From assembly GCA_944343275.1 (NCBI GenBank), contig CALVMH010000012.1, positions 1 to 53,759 on the forward strand: a DNA stretch of 53,759 nucleotides, given 5' to 3'. Under the pieces are notes generated by a model. It saw nothing but the letters and a program-made list of their open reading frames with translations. It did no database searches and was not told the DNA's origin. This DNA comes from an uncultured Clostridia bacterium. GTDB taxonomy: Bacteria; Bacillota; Clostridia; Christensenellales; Borkfalkiaceae. The stretch's first letter is position 1, and the number at the start of each line of letters is the position of its first letter. Both the position numbers and the translations under genes were made by a program. Shown here one piece after another: positions 31,401-37,154 of the stretch.

Positions 31401-32172
31401 CCACATCTCGTCCTTGAACGCCTCGATCTTCTCCGGAAGTTTCGCCAATTCCTCCCACAGCGAGAAATCCGCCCGCATCCGCATGAACTTCGGGAAGTTC
31501 GTGTACAGCATGTGCTCGTAAGCCATCTTCCCGTACCATCCGGCCTTCCGTTTCAAATCCGTCAAAGAGGGTAAGCTGTTCTCGATCTCGCTGATCTCCC
31601 CGCGCGCGTGCGCCGCGTCCATTTCCTCGATCTGCTCGACTGTCAGACTGTATTTGTCGATCTTCTGTTTCGGTGTCCCGTACGACATTGCCTTCATGAA
31701 TTGCGATTGTCCGCTCATTCCCTTTCTCCTTCCCGATTTTTTTCGTCACGCCGAGCCGCTCGGCGATCTTTTCTTCCGAAAATGTTACCTGCTCTCCCGT
31801 ATACGCTTCGCAGAGGTCACAAAGATCGTCATAGATCTCCGACACCCGCTCCCGCGTCAATACCCGCTTCGGCAACGGCACGCCGTCCGTCTGCGTGATA
31901 TCGAACGCATACGATACCTTGGAGCGATACGGGCTGTTCTCGTCCGCATACGGGATGCCGTGCTCCCCGCGCCGTACATACCGTTTGAGCTTCTTCCACC
32001 CGTCATAGGTATGCACTTCCGTCGCGCTGTTTTCCCTGTTGAAAATATCCAACAGCTGCGTATAATCCAGCTCCTCGTCCGAACGGGCGCGCAGGCGGAT
32101 GAACCGCGCAAACCGCTCCTCATCCGACGAAATGTCCTTGATAAGACCGTGTATCTGCTCAAATTCGATCAT
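25372..32172 (-). CDS. ArdC-like / MutS-I / adenine methyltransferase / SNF2-type helicase fusion
   Basis: This 2,266-residue protein spans several domains. Residues 1-150 are an ArdC-like ssDNA-binding domain (YDGWKKLKRYVRRGEHGIPY). Residues 299-385 are a MutS domain I (VRVGDFYEVFGDGA). A methyltransferase has motif I VLEPSCGTGNF near 757 and VVGNVPFGNY near 820, an NPPY variant. A superfamily 2 helicase has HHCVGAGKTYEM near 1457, FVDEAH near 1622 and QQREGRIIRQGN near 1957. Very large proteins of this design are a hallmark of gut Clostridia ICEs and may protect or remodel incoming DNA. Residues about 155-298 are read through a TnpV gene in another frame and have a linker-like R/G/D-rich composition. 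GTG 32181 is an alternative start. Confidence 0.85.
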   Translation of the reverse strand: MIEFEQIHGLIKDISSDEERFARFIRLRARSDEELDYTQLLDIFNRENSATEVHTYDGWKKLKRYVRRGEHGIPYADENSPYRSKVSYAFDITQTDGVPLPKRVLTRERVSEIYDDLCDLCEAYTGEQVTFSEEKIAERLGVTKKIGKEKGNERTIAIHEGNVVRDTETEDRQIQSDSRADRGNGRGARARGDQRDREQLTLFDGFETEGRMVREDGLRAHAVHELPEVHADAGGFLAVGGIGETSGEDRGVQGRDVGGVRATADERPDRADQPSADVREHDRGAGVRGDHQTLLRGRVTPYYAAYTAAQEENPAAVCAVRVGDFYEVFGDGAVTAAEEAGLTLTSRDVGLKDRVPMCGFPFFSAQAYFEKLLDKHDVLVLEDGKEPLLIKSHAPAGVQAAQQKGIKDRAQKQPTLFDLAAPAEKSAKEQLIERILKRGSGFEDGRIRIYEKYRKNPTAEEFARFLKDEYGIGGFGGYGGDNCDHDSKGIRMSYLGDHGEKIDETSLTWREAATRIADLIDADEYLSDEEKAKLGKIEKIVGGMVESGTRNTNDSSWVTYFNEFAEDEDFVRKNERMILGKLSEREEVAEVERLENGIDLTFYLKYCPNYEDIWDEFGAPAAEPQASAQEKEESAPQRNYRMTDADFEVRPPKARVRDNIAAIRTVQALVSENRIATSAEQESLAKYVGWGGLAEVFDESKSGWAQERGELKKLLTKREYEGAKESTLNAHFTPKAVIDGIYAGLARLGVRDAQVLEPSCGTGNFIGCAPEEMKLRFDGVEIDPLTAQIGKSLYPEAKIANSGFEDVAVKKDGYDVVVGNVPFGNYKLYDAAYARENFLIHDYFIAKGLDELRAGGVMAVVTSSGTLDKADSRARNYFAQRAELLGAYRLPDNTFGGNAGTETVTDILFFRKREEALSAEAAEKEAWVSAVAQTDGLGTLNTHFVRHSEHVLGTFTRVSGRFGDERTVKANGKELREQIRSAVEDLPQGIYRAAESVPAETRDDTELAGKDYNYILDGNRVYIKAGAERWESQSKQLQGELTQSMLKRVQAYITLRDTVNVLIQVQVDGCSDEVLAEKQAQLNVQYDAFVKSYGCLTAPQNEVLFRGDNDYALVSTLENYDKETKTAEKTEMFTRRTIRRAERKTHTDDVFEAVDLSRNHTGGVDLRYIERLTGLGYEEIVSRLKEHIFQELTPADISAGRADRYTGWRTRDEYLSGNVVEKLKACRAALAVLDATETEEKAMLHARLRHNEEALIGIQPKPLTSSEIRARMGATWVEADDYWNFLEHLVANDGYIRKYSSDGIEYSSYNGQWYVHAQPGYRHRVEARSVWGTERMNALDIFDCALNSRAPTVYDKVRDADGRERQVTNQAETAMAREKLRAMQEEFGKWLWTNPRRKEKYERIYNERFNNTVLPEYHGGYLTFDGMNATMRLKEHQKDAVARIAAGGNVLLHHCVGAGKTYEMIAGAMKLKEYGIAAKPMFVVPNAIIGQWAKEIKTLYPQAKVLVTTKDEFEKKNRGRFISKIAAGNWDMVVISESQFSKIPVSPERQLQKLEAEKEHIEHALSEVRERGYYRDGARLTVKALSEAKKRCEAKVKSVMDRVGKRQDHLLTFEQLGVDYLFVDEAHAYKNKELVTQMRNVAGLSTGGSERAFDMEMKLEYLSEQHGGADKGVIFATGTPISNSMAEMHTMQSYLGKNDLRRAGVQFFDAWANTFGETVTSLELKPSGDGVRPRTRFSRFVNLPELQLMYRKFADVKTAEMLDLPVPEAERITHTLPATEQILEYNDEIVARGAAIERGGVDPSRDNMLKLTSDGKKLALDPRCYDPSAKDEPHTKVNECVQIAHSIYERTAQEQGAQVIFCDQSTPKGSEWSVYRDIREKLIAAGVNADEIAFIHDANTDAKRDKLFNEMNEGKVRILLGSTQKCGVGANFQKRLKALHHLDVPYRPADMQQREGRIIRQGNLNERVEIHTYVTEKTFDGYSYQILENKQRFISQIDKGDMSVREASDIDDTTMSYAQIKAIATANPDFLRQMQVISDMKTLQMLKQKHAETQSALRRRISVELPQELAASETRLAQLRSDLEGYAGAPVLELDGKRYGNLTDEAAEQFRSLCAKAPNGQAVGSYGGMKITVRTAQSFTGAAVGQEIMLTGAGCYRIDAGQSARGNLTKIVNLYKGLPDMEKDLQARLGFLRNQLSESAKQAEKPFEREEELLALQRELDGINARLQVDKDEVAVEIREETPVRGAEETSDHEKENVVTRENIRP
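31275..31718 (-). CDS. TnpV-like protein nested out of frame in the helicase gene
   Basis: This 147-residue protein matches the TnpV family of Tn4451-type elements (LPSLTDLKRKAGWYGKMAYE, then HMLYTNFPKFMRMRAD). It has its own ribosome site, AAGGAGAAAGGGA before ATG 31718. It lies wholly inside the 2,266-residue gene in a different frame on the same strand. Its stop TAA at 31275 falls exactly where the MutS-like domain resumes. TnpV function is unknown; it accompanies serine-recombinase elements, none of which is seen here. Confidence 0.7.
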   Translation of the reverse strand: MSGQSQFMKAMSYGTPKQKIDKYSLTVEQIEEMDAAHARGEISEIENSLPSLTDLKRKAGWYGKMAYEHMLYTNFPKFMRMRADFSLWEELAKLPEKIEAFKDEMWAVYERPQTNDPIERISHRRMYESMIEERVFEEIIKPFCAGE

Positions 32173-32173
32173 T

Positions 32174-32449
32174 TCAAACACCGTTGCGGTCGAGATACTC
32201 TTGTAAAGCGCGCTCTATGACCGCAAGTTTTTTCATGTCCCGCGCTTTGGCATAGTCGTTTACGCGCTTCAAAAGCTCCGCATCCAGCTCATACGTCGCT
32301 TTTCTTGTGAGCTTTCCGCACGACTGTACCGTCGCAGCGCAGGACGGCAGCCGCTGCTCCTGTTCGGTGTTTGGCTCCGCAACGGACCGCGCTTCCGCTT
32401 TCGGTCTCGCGCTGCGGAACAGATCGCCCAAATCGTAACCCTTACTCAT
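32174..32449 (-). CDS. Small ribbon-helix-helix partner of ParA
   Basis: This 91-residue protein has a disordered N-terminal half and a C-terminal RHH-like part (ATYELDAELLKRVNDYAKAR, then KKLAVIERALQEYLDRNG). It overlaps the parA stop by four bases, the usual place of a centromere-binding ParB/CopG-type partner. A segregation role with ParA is inferred from context. Confidence 0.65.
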   Translation of the reverse strand: MSKGYDLGDLFRSARPKAEARSVAEPNTEQEQRLPSCAATVQSCGKLTRKATYELDAELLKRVNDYAKARDMKKLAVIERALQEYLDRNGV

Positions 32450-33222
32450 CCGATCTCCTCCATCAATTCATCCGTAAGAGCGCTGTACGCCAACGCTGCC
32501 TTTGAGGCTGCCCTGTAATCCTTTACCGCTTTCCGCGCCGCCTGCGATTCGGGAATATCGCATGTAAGCGGGATACGCGTCGTCATCACCCGCGAACCGA
32601 ACAGCTCCTTCGCAGCCTGCTCCATCACTTCGCCCATGTCCCGTGCAATCGTGAGATTCGAGCGGTACCGCGTAAAGAAGATTCCGGCAACTTTCAACAG
32701 CGGATTCATGAACTTACTTCCGCGCACCTGTTCGATCGTTCGGGCAATCTCACAAACTCCGTCCATCGAGAAATACTCCGCTTCCGTCGGAATCAGAACG
32801 TAGTCGCTCGCAACCAGCGCCGCAACGGTGAGAGCGTTCACCGCGGGCGGACAATCAATGAGGACATAGTCATAAATGTCCGTCTGCTCCGCAAGAATTT
32901 CCCGCAAGCGAAACACAAACGCAGGATTGCCCGCCAACGTAGGCAGGCGCGTCGCAAGACTCCGGTCCGACGGGACAAAGTCGCCGTACTTGGAACTTTG
33001 CGCCACATCCATAAAACCCGCCTTGCCGCTCAGCAGCTCGCAGATCGTCGCGCCATCTGTCTCCGCTTCTTCATGCAGCAAAAACTTCGTTAAATGCGAT
33101 TGCGGATCAATGTCCACGCCGAGCACCGCCTTCCCGCGGCTGCTAAGCTCCGCCATCAGATTCCCCGCCGTCGTGCTCTTCCCGACACCGCCCTTCTGAT
33201 TGAAGATCGCTATCACTTTCAT
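32446..33222 (-). CDS. parA: ParA-type partition ATPase
   Basis: The protein has 258 residues from ATG 33222 (MKVIAIFNQKGGVGKSTTAG). It has the deviant Walker A KGGVGKST, switch region DIDPQSHLTKF and Walker B YDYVLIDCPPAVNAL. The start overlaps the primase stop by one base and follows GGGGAG. ATG 33231 is an alternative. Its presence implies the ICE has a circular, segregated stage rather than being purely passive when excised. Confidence 0.9.
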   Translation of the reverse strand: MKVIAIFNQKGGVGKSTTAGNLMAELSSRGKAVLGVDIDPQSHLTKFLLHEEAETDGATICELLSGKAGFMDVAQSSKYGDFVPSDRSLATRLPTLAGNPAFVFRLREILAEQTDIYDYVLIDCPPAVNALTVAALVASDYVLIPTEAEYFSMDGVCEIARTIEQVRGSKFMNPLLKVAGIFFTRYRSNLTIARDMGEVMEQAAKELFGSRVMTTRIPLTCDIPESQAARKAVKDYRAASKAALAYSALTDELMEEIG

Positions 33223-34217
33223 TAATTCCATCTCCCCGAAAACAGATCGTCTTGCGTTCCCTTGTTTTCCCTTGTTTTTACCGGGTTTCCCTTGCTGAAC
33301 CAAGGTTTCCCTTGTCCGTTTCCGTATCGCGCCGACAGACTTTCCACCGCCTTCTGCGCCGTCCGTTCGTAATATACGTCTGGCTTGTCGGGGCGGTTGA
33401 TTCCGCTCTGCCGCATGAGCCGCGCCACCTGCTGCGCATCGCCCGACGTGAAAAATGCAAGGATCTTTGCCATCTGCCAATCGTTCCGCGAACGGTCGCC
33501 CGTCACATTCTCGCCGCGCGCCAACGTTTCGTATTCCGTCGCGCGCTTGGATTTGCGGATGCGCTCCAATACTTCCGCATCGCTCGCCATATGTTCGGAC
33601 GCCGTCTGCATGACCTGCATCGGCACAATGCGTCGTCCGAGCATTCTTTGCAGTTCATCCACCGCAAAATCAGACGGGCTTGCAAGCGTCTTGACGCCGT
33701 CCACGCTGTTCCCCGTCATTGAGATGAACCGCCCTGCGCTGTATACTTCGATCTCGCCGTCCGACGTCACCGTCCTGTTCTTATATGTCCCGTTCTCCGT
33801 AAGGTCACCGCGCACGAAGATATGCAGCCCGTTCCCGCTCGCACTCGTTTCCGTGTATGTACCGGGAAACAGATCGAGGATCTTCCGTGCAAGCGCCGTG
33901 GGCCTGCCGTTTCTGTCTGTACACTTATCCAAATCGATGCATGTGACGTTACTCTCCTTGGTCAGCGCGAACGACAATCCCGCACACCCGTTCTCTTGTC
34001 CAAATTTGAGCGCGCTCTCAAAATCCCGCCATGTTGACGGATCATTCGACTTCGCCCACTTCCCTTCGTCAGGCTCCTTCCCCGCGAACGGTTTCAGGAT
34101 CGCCTTTCCCTTCTTTCCTTTATCAGGCTGCCAATATGTCTTATACACCGCCCACTGCGCCAATGATTTCAGTTCCTCGGGAATGTACTCCCGGAATTGA
34201 TTTACATTCATTTTCAT
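33222..34217 (-). CDS. Primase-polymerase (archaeo-eukaryotic primase-like)
   Basis: The protein has 331 residues. AEP-type motifs are visible: CIDLDKC (metal-binding D-x-D) near residue 92, SASGNGLHIFVRGD (S-x-H type) near residue 125 and GEIEVYSAGRFISMTGN near 153. The family resembles NrS-1-phage-like primase-polymerases and virulence-associated primases. A helical second part includes NDWQMAKILAFFTSGDAQQV. The last 30 residues (SKGNPVKTRENKGTQDDLFS) are encoded by TTTCCCTTG iterons. It is coupled to the zinc-ribbon gene upstream by an ATGA overlap. Confidence 0.75.
   Translation of the reverse strand: MKMNVNQFREYIPEELKSLAQWAVYKTYWQPDKGKKGKAILKPFAGKEPDEGKWAKSNDPSTWRDFESALKFGQENGCAGLSFALTKESNVTCIDLDKCTDRNGRPTALARKILDLFPGTYTETSASGNGLHIFVRGDLTENGTYKNRTVTSDGEIEVYSAGRFISMTGNSVDGVKTLASPSDFAVDELQRMLGRRIVPMQVMQTASEHMASDAEVLERIRKSKRATEYETLARGENVTGDRSRNDWQMAKILAFFTSGDAQQVARLMRQSGINRPDKPDVYYERTAQKAVESLSARYGNGQGKPWFSKGNPVKTRENKGTQDDLFSGRWN
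33250..33316. repeat. TTTCCCTTG iterons inside the primase gene 3' end
   Basis: Four TTCCCTTG units (about 33257, 33267, 33286 and 33307), plus an inverted CAAGG, lie in the last codons of the primase gene. The same unit occurs in the rep gene and upstream of the replication operon, so the array may be a binding site that doubles as coding sequence. Confidence 0.6.
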
Positions 34218-34648
34218 TGTCTCTTCTCCATTGCCTTGTGAATTTTTTGAAACGCTTCCTTACACTCTTTCGAGCAAAATTTCCTTCGCGGGGGTCCGTC
34301 AAATACTTTCCCGCACTGCGCGCATGCGATCCCTCGCAGAATGATTTTTCCGTGCTCGTCTTTGTAATATCGCTCCGGAGGGAATTTGCGCTTCGGATAT
34401 CGCTCAGACATACGCGTCGCTCGACAATCATCGCAATAGATCTGATTGACCCGCGCAACAAACTCCTTCCCGCAAATGTCGCAGCGGATCACCCTGCCGG
34501 GCGAACGGACCGCGTTGGTCAACGTGTGCAACGCCGTGTTCCACTTGTATTCCTTCGCTTTGACGGCTTTACACTGTTCACAAAAGTAGCTGCGCGTTTT
34601 GTCCCGATCGTATAAACAACCGCACTTCTTACAACTTCTGATGTTCAT
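34214..34648 (-). CDS. Zinc-ribbon protein with three CxxC modules
   Basis: The protein has 144 residues from ATG 34648. Three Cys4 knuckles in series are CKKCGCLYDRDKTRSYFCEQC, near residue 6 (the four Cys listed only), then CDICGKEF...YCDDC near 62 and CAQCGKVF...FCSKEC near 116. Nucleic-acid binding is likely. It overlaps the membrane-protein gene upstream by 20 bases and the primase downstream by four. No specific family is recognised. Confidence 0.65.
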   Translation of the reverse strand: MNIRSCKKCGCLYDRDKTRSYFCEQCKAVKAKEYKWNTALHTLTNAVRSPGRVIRCDICGKEFVARVNQIYCDDCRATRMSERYPKRKFPPERYYKDEHGKIILRGIACAQCGKVFDGPPRRKFCSKECKEAFQKIHKAMEKRQ

Positions 34649-34895
34649 CGCTTTCCTTCTTCTTCTGAAACGCCTTTCCGATCCCCAGCCATGCCGCAAA
34701 CATCGTCAGCAGCACCACCTCGACGATCCCCCACGGCGTGATCGCCGCCTGCCATGCGCCTTCGTCCGCCATGAATAATACCGTCCCGCCGATCAGATAC
34801 GCAATGACCGATACCGCCATCAGCAGCTTCGGAAAGAATACACAAATAAAACGCTGCGCCGTCATCGGCTCTTTCTTCCGCTTCCGTCCGAACAT
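34629..34895 (-). CDS. Small two-helix membrane protein
   Basis: This 88-residue protein has a basic N-terminus (FGRKRKKEP) and two hydrophobic helices (LLMAVSVIAYLIGGTVLFM and WGIVEVVLLTMFAAWLGIG). The charged C-terminus faces the same side. AAGGGGGACGGA precedes the start. No family is recognised. It is the first gene after the iteron array, at the head of the replication part of the operon. Confidence 0.55.
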   Translation of the reverse strand: MFGRKRKKEPMTAQRFICVFFPKLLMAVSVIAYLIGGTVLFMADEGAWQAAITPWGIVEVVLLTMFAAWLGIGKAFQKKKESDEHQKL

Positions 34896-34910
34896 TCCGT
34901 CCCCCTTGTT

Positions 34911-34990
34911 TTTCCTTGCTTTCCCTTGCTTTCCCTTGTTTTTGCTGGGTTTCCCTTGCTTTCCCTTGCTTTCCCTTGGGAAAACAAGGT
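34911..34990. repeat. Main TTTCCCTTG iteron array
   Basis: At least six TTTCCCTTG units follow one another at about 10-base steps (34914-34977), split by GTTTTTGCTGGG, and end in an inverted CAAGG at 34984-34988. The region is noncoding, between the XRE repressor and the replication genes. It is the densest array in the element, a candidate replication origin or repressor-binding site. Confidence 0.7.
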
Positions 34991-34991
34991 T

Positions 34992-35189
34992 TCAGATGAT
35001 GTCCTTAATGTCGCATTCAAGGGCTTCGGCAAGCTTGCACAACACTTCTACTTTCGGACTGATTTTGCCACATTCATACGCCGATAATGCATTCTGAGCT
35101 ATATGCGCCTTTTTCGCAAGCTCAACCTGCGATAGATTTCTTTTGATCCGCATCAGCTTTAAATTCATCATTGGTTTCCGCTCCAACAT
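34992..35189 (-). CDS. XRE-family repressor-like regulator
   Basis: This 65-residue protein consists of a single lambda-repressor-type HTH: LKLMRIKRNLSQVELAKKAH with NALSAYECGKISPKVEVLCK. It is divergent from another XRE gene at 35329 and is the likely master switch of the ICE. ATG 35189 follows GGGAG; ATG 35171 is an alternative. Confidence 0.85.
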   Translation of the reverse strand: MLERKPMMNLKLMRIKRNLSQVELAKKAHIAQNALSAYECGKISPKVEVLCKLAEALECDIKDII

Positions 35190-35328
35190 CTTATAACTCC
35201 CTTTGAAACTCCATATTTGTAGTTTTTATCTTATTATACTACATATTTGGATTAAGTCAAGCGAATTTATGATATTTCATTGCCTTAAATGGAGTTTTTT
35301 TTATACTTTACATTAAGGAGGGAAAACC
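35190..35328. promoter_or_regulatory. Divergent control region between the two XRE genes
   Basis: The minus-strand promoter has its -35 TTGACT at 35255-35260 and -10 TATAAT at 35233-35238, spacer 16, and drives the long operon. The plus-strand promoter has its -35 TTGCCT at 35280-35285 and -10 TATACT at 35302-35307, spacer 16, and drives the second regulator and integrase. CATATTTG occurs twice (about 35213 and 35242) around GTAGT...ACTAC arms that embrace the minus -10. This is a probable operator for one of the HTH proteins. Confidence 0.7.
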
Positions 35329-35673
35329 ATGGATATAAATCAACTTAATCAGGAACGCAAAAAGCAAAAGCTTTCCATTGCTGAATTGGCAGAACGAGCC
35401 AATCTTCCAAAAGGTACAGTGGAAAAAGTACTTTTTGGAATCGTCCATGATCCGCGTAAATCCACCATAGAAGCAATTGAACAGGCATTAGGCTTACGAT
35501 TGCCTGAGCCGACAACAGCAGAGCGTTTAGCAGGTGTAACAGATATGCTCCGCGTTTCTATCACCGCCGAAGAGGACAATCTTCTTGTGCTCTACCGTGA
35601 GTTAGGCAGAAAAAAAGGCGCCGATATGCAGCGCCTGTTCATGGAAATGGGTAGGCTCATGTTAGAGCAATGA
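35329..35673 (+). CDS. XRE-family regulator upstream of the integrase
   Basis: This 114-residue protein has an N-terminal HTH (MDINQLNQERKKQKLSIAEL with AERANLPKGTVEKVLFG). The C-terminal helical region ends KKGADMQRLFMEMGRLMLEQ and probably dimerises. AAGGAGGG precedes the start. Its stop codon forms the first base of the hairpin that hides the integrase ribosome site, so its translation may open that hairpin. Confidence 0.85.
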   Translation: MDINQLNQERKKQKLSIAELAERANLPKGTVEKVLFGIVHDPRKSTIEAIEQALGLRLPEPTTAERLAGVTDMLRVSITAEEDNLLVLYRELGRKKGADMQRLFMEMGRLMLEQ

Positions 35674-35711
35674 TCCTCCTTGCGCAAACAAAAATGTTTG
35701 CGAAGGAGGAT
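35673..35711 (+). promoter_or_regulatory. Hairpin that buries the integrase ribosome site
   Basis: The left arm 35673-35689 pairs with the right arm 35696-35711 over 16 bases with one bulge and a 6-base loop. The AAGGAGG ribosome site (35703-35709) is wholly within the right arm. The left arm begins at the stop codon of the upstream XRE gene. This geometry predicts that integrase is made only when a ribosome terminating on that gene melts the stem. Confidence 0.75.
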
Positions 35712-35716
35712 TTGAT

Positions 35717-36916
35717 ATGTTGGACAATGAACTCGTCGTCAAGCTCATTCAGCTTGCGACAACTGCCGATGCAGGCGAACGGGATAAGCTCGTAAAAGAG
35801 CTTGCGGGAATACCCCGCGAAGATGTGTGGGAAAAGTTCTTGAAATTCACAAAAAAGGAGATTTCAAGAATGCCACAAAAGTTCAGGAAGCTTTTTATGA
35901 TCAACGGGCTGCGCGCCCACATCCGCAAGCGTATACGCGGCGGATCGGTCAACTACGAAGTACGCTGCCGTATGCAGGGCTACGATATCTGCGCAGGCGG
36001 GACAAGCGTCAACGAAGCCAAAAACCGCTTCATTGAAAAGCTGTTCACCGAACGGGACAAGCAGGAAAAAGCAGAGGAAAAACGACTGTCCGTCTCCTAT
36101 GAGGAATTCTGCCTTTACTACTTCGACAAGTTCCGCAAGCGCAAAGTGTCTGCCGAAACGTATCGTCACGATTTGGGAAGATCGAGGCTTCATATCTTCC
36201 CGGCAATCGGAAAAAAACAGATCAGGAAGATTACGCCGTCGGACTGCCAAAACATCCTGGATTCGATCTCGGAAAGAGGCATGGGTAAAACGGCAGATGA
36301 GGTTTTCAGCCTCATGAATCAGGTGTTCAAGGGCGCGCTTGCACACGGGATCATCACGCGCAACCCCATTTCGATCGTGGTACATACGCAGCACGAACGG
36401 GAATACGGCGTCGCGCTTACAAAAGAAGAAGAGGCGCAGCTCGTCAACTGCACCTCTCCCTATCGGCTCTGTTACATCATTGCGCTTTACACCGGTCTTC
36501 GCCCGTGCGAATACTCCACGCTCCGACGCGAAGGAGACATGCTGATCGCTCAAAACAAGAAGCGCAAAAACAAGCGCGAGGCGTTTAAGCGCATCCCCGT
36601 CAACCCGATGCTCGCACCGCATATCGAAGGGATCACGGAATTTACGTTCCCGACGGCACAAGCGCTGTACAAGCGTCTGCGCAAGTTCAACGGGCATCAG
36701 CTTTACGATCTCAGGACGACGTTTAACACCCGCTGCGTAGAATGCCATGTAGACGATAATGCGCGCAAGCTCATGATGGGGCACTCGCTCGGCGTGTTGG
36801 GGAACACCTACACAGATGTTTCCGACGAATTTCTGAAAACAGAGGCGGAAAAACTTTATTATGAGCTGCCGCCTGTGCCGACAAACGTGCCGCAAGACCG
36901 CGGCAACAATGTTTAG
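35717..36916 (+). CDS. Tyrosine site-specific integrase
   Basis: The protein has 399 residues. The N-terminal arm-binding part is followed by a SAM-like core-binding domain (KRLSVSYEEFCLYYFDKFRK) and the catalytic domain. Catalytic elements visible are TGLRPCEYSTL (first Arg, near residue 262), YDLRTTF (near 329, usually HxLR), MGHSLG (near 354) and NTYTDVS with the Tyr nucleophile near 363. It points at the tRNA-Leu 140 bases downstream, as expected for the enzyme that inserted the element there. Confidence 0.9.
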   Translation: MLDNELVVKLIQLATTADAGERDKLVKELAGIPREDVWEKFLKFTKKEISRMPQKFRKLFMINGLRAHIRKRIRGGSVNYEVRCRMQGYDICAGGTSVNEAKNRFIEKLFTERDKQEKAEEKRLSVSYEEFCLYYFDKFRKRKVSAETYRHDLGRSRLHIFPAIGKKQIRKITPSDCQNILDSISERGMGKTADEVFSLMNQVFKGALAHGIITRNPISIVVHTQHEREYGVALTKEEEAQLVNCTSPYRLCYIIALYTGLRPCEYSTLRREGDMLIAQNKKRKNKREAFKRIPVNPMLAPHIEGITEFTFPTAQALYKRLRKFNGHQLYDLRTTFNTRCVECHVDDNARKLMMGHSLGVLGNTYTDVSDEFLKTEAEKLYYELPPVPTNVPQDRGNNV

Positions 36917-36924
36917 AAAACGAA

Positions 36925-36970
36925 CTTGCCCCCAAAATTTTTTGCCTTGCCCCCAAATTTGCCCCCAAAA
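36925..36970. repeat. Candidate integrase arm-type sites
   Basis: TTGCCCCCAAAA or close variants occur at about 36926, 36947 and 36959, just after the integrase gene and before the tRNA. Short direct repeats at this place are typical binding sites for the integrase N-terminal domain. Confidence 0.5.
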
Positions 36971-37008
36971 ACGGGTAGATTTCAGGGCGAAAATATGCCA
37001 AAAAGCAT

Positions 37009-37052
37009 AAAAAAAGGGCTGAAAAGCGGCATTTTTTGCCATTTTTCAGCCC
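37009..37052 (-). terminator. Terminator between tRNA-Leu and the integrase
   Basis: Read on the minus strand, GGGCTGAAAA (37052-37043) pairs with TTTTCAGCCC (37025-37016), with an inner GGC/GCC stem, and is followed by seven T. It starts five bases after the tRNA end. It lies on the element side of the junction, so the ICE seems to bring a new terminator for its target tRNA. Confidence 0.75.
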
Positions 37053-37056
37053 AAAT

Positions 37057-37139
37057 TGGTGCGGACGAAGGGACTTGAACCCCCATGGTCTCCCACAGGA
37101 ACCTGAAACCTGCGCGTCTGCCAATTTCGCCACGTCCGC
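37057..37139 (-). tRNA. tRNA-Leu(CAG), integration target
   Basis: This 83-nt tRNA has a 7-bp acceptor stem (GCGGACG/CGTCCGC), a D arm, an anticodon loop TTCAGGT with anticodon CAG at 37105-37103, a long variable arm as expected of leucine tRNA, a T loop containing GTTCAAGTC and an encoded CCA. The 3' end faces the integrase, the usual attB of tyrosine integrases. No second copy of the 3' end is found to the left, so the other attachment site lies outside the window. Confidence 0.92.
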
Positions 37140-37154
37140 ATTTTTCCCTGATTT

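Noticed and set aside
33231-33480. N-terminal extension of ParA by 86 residues
   Set aside because: The extra part lies in the primase coding region, has shadow-like composition and precedes the standard ParA start MKVIAIFNQKGG.
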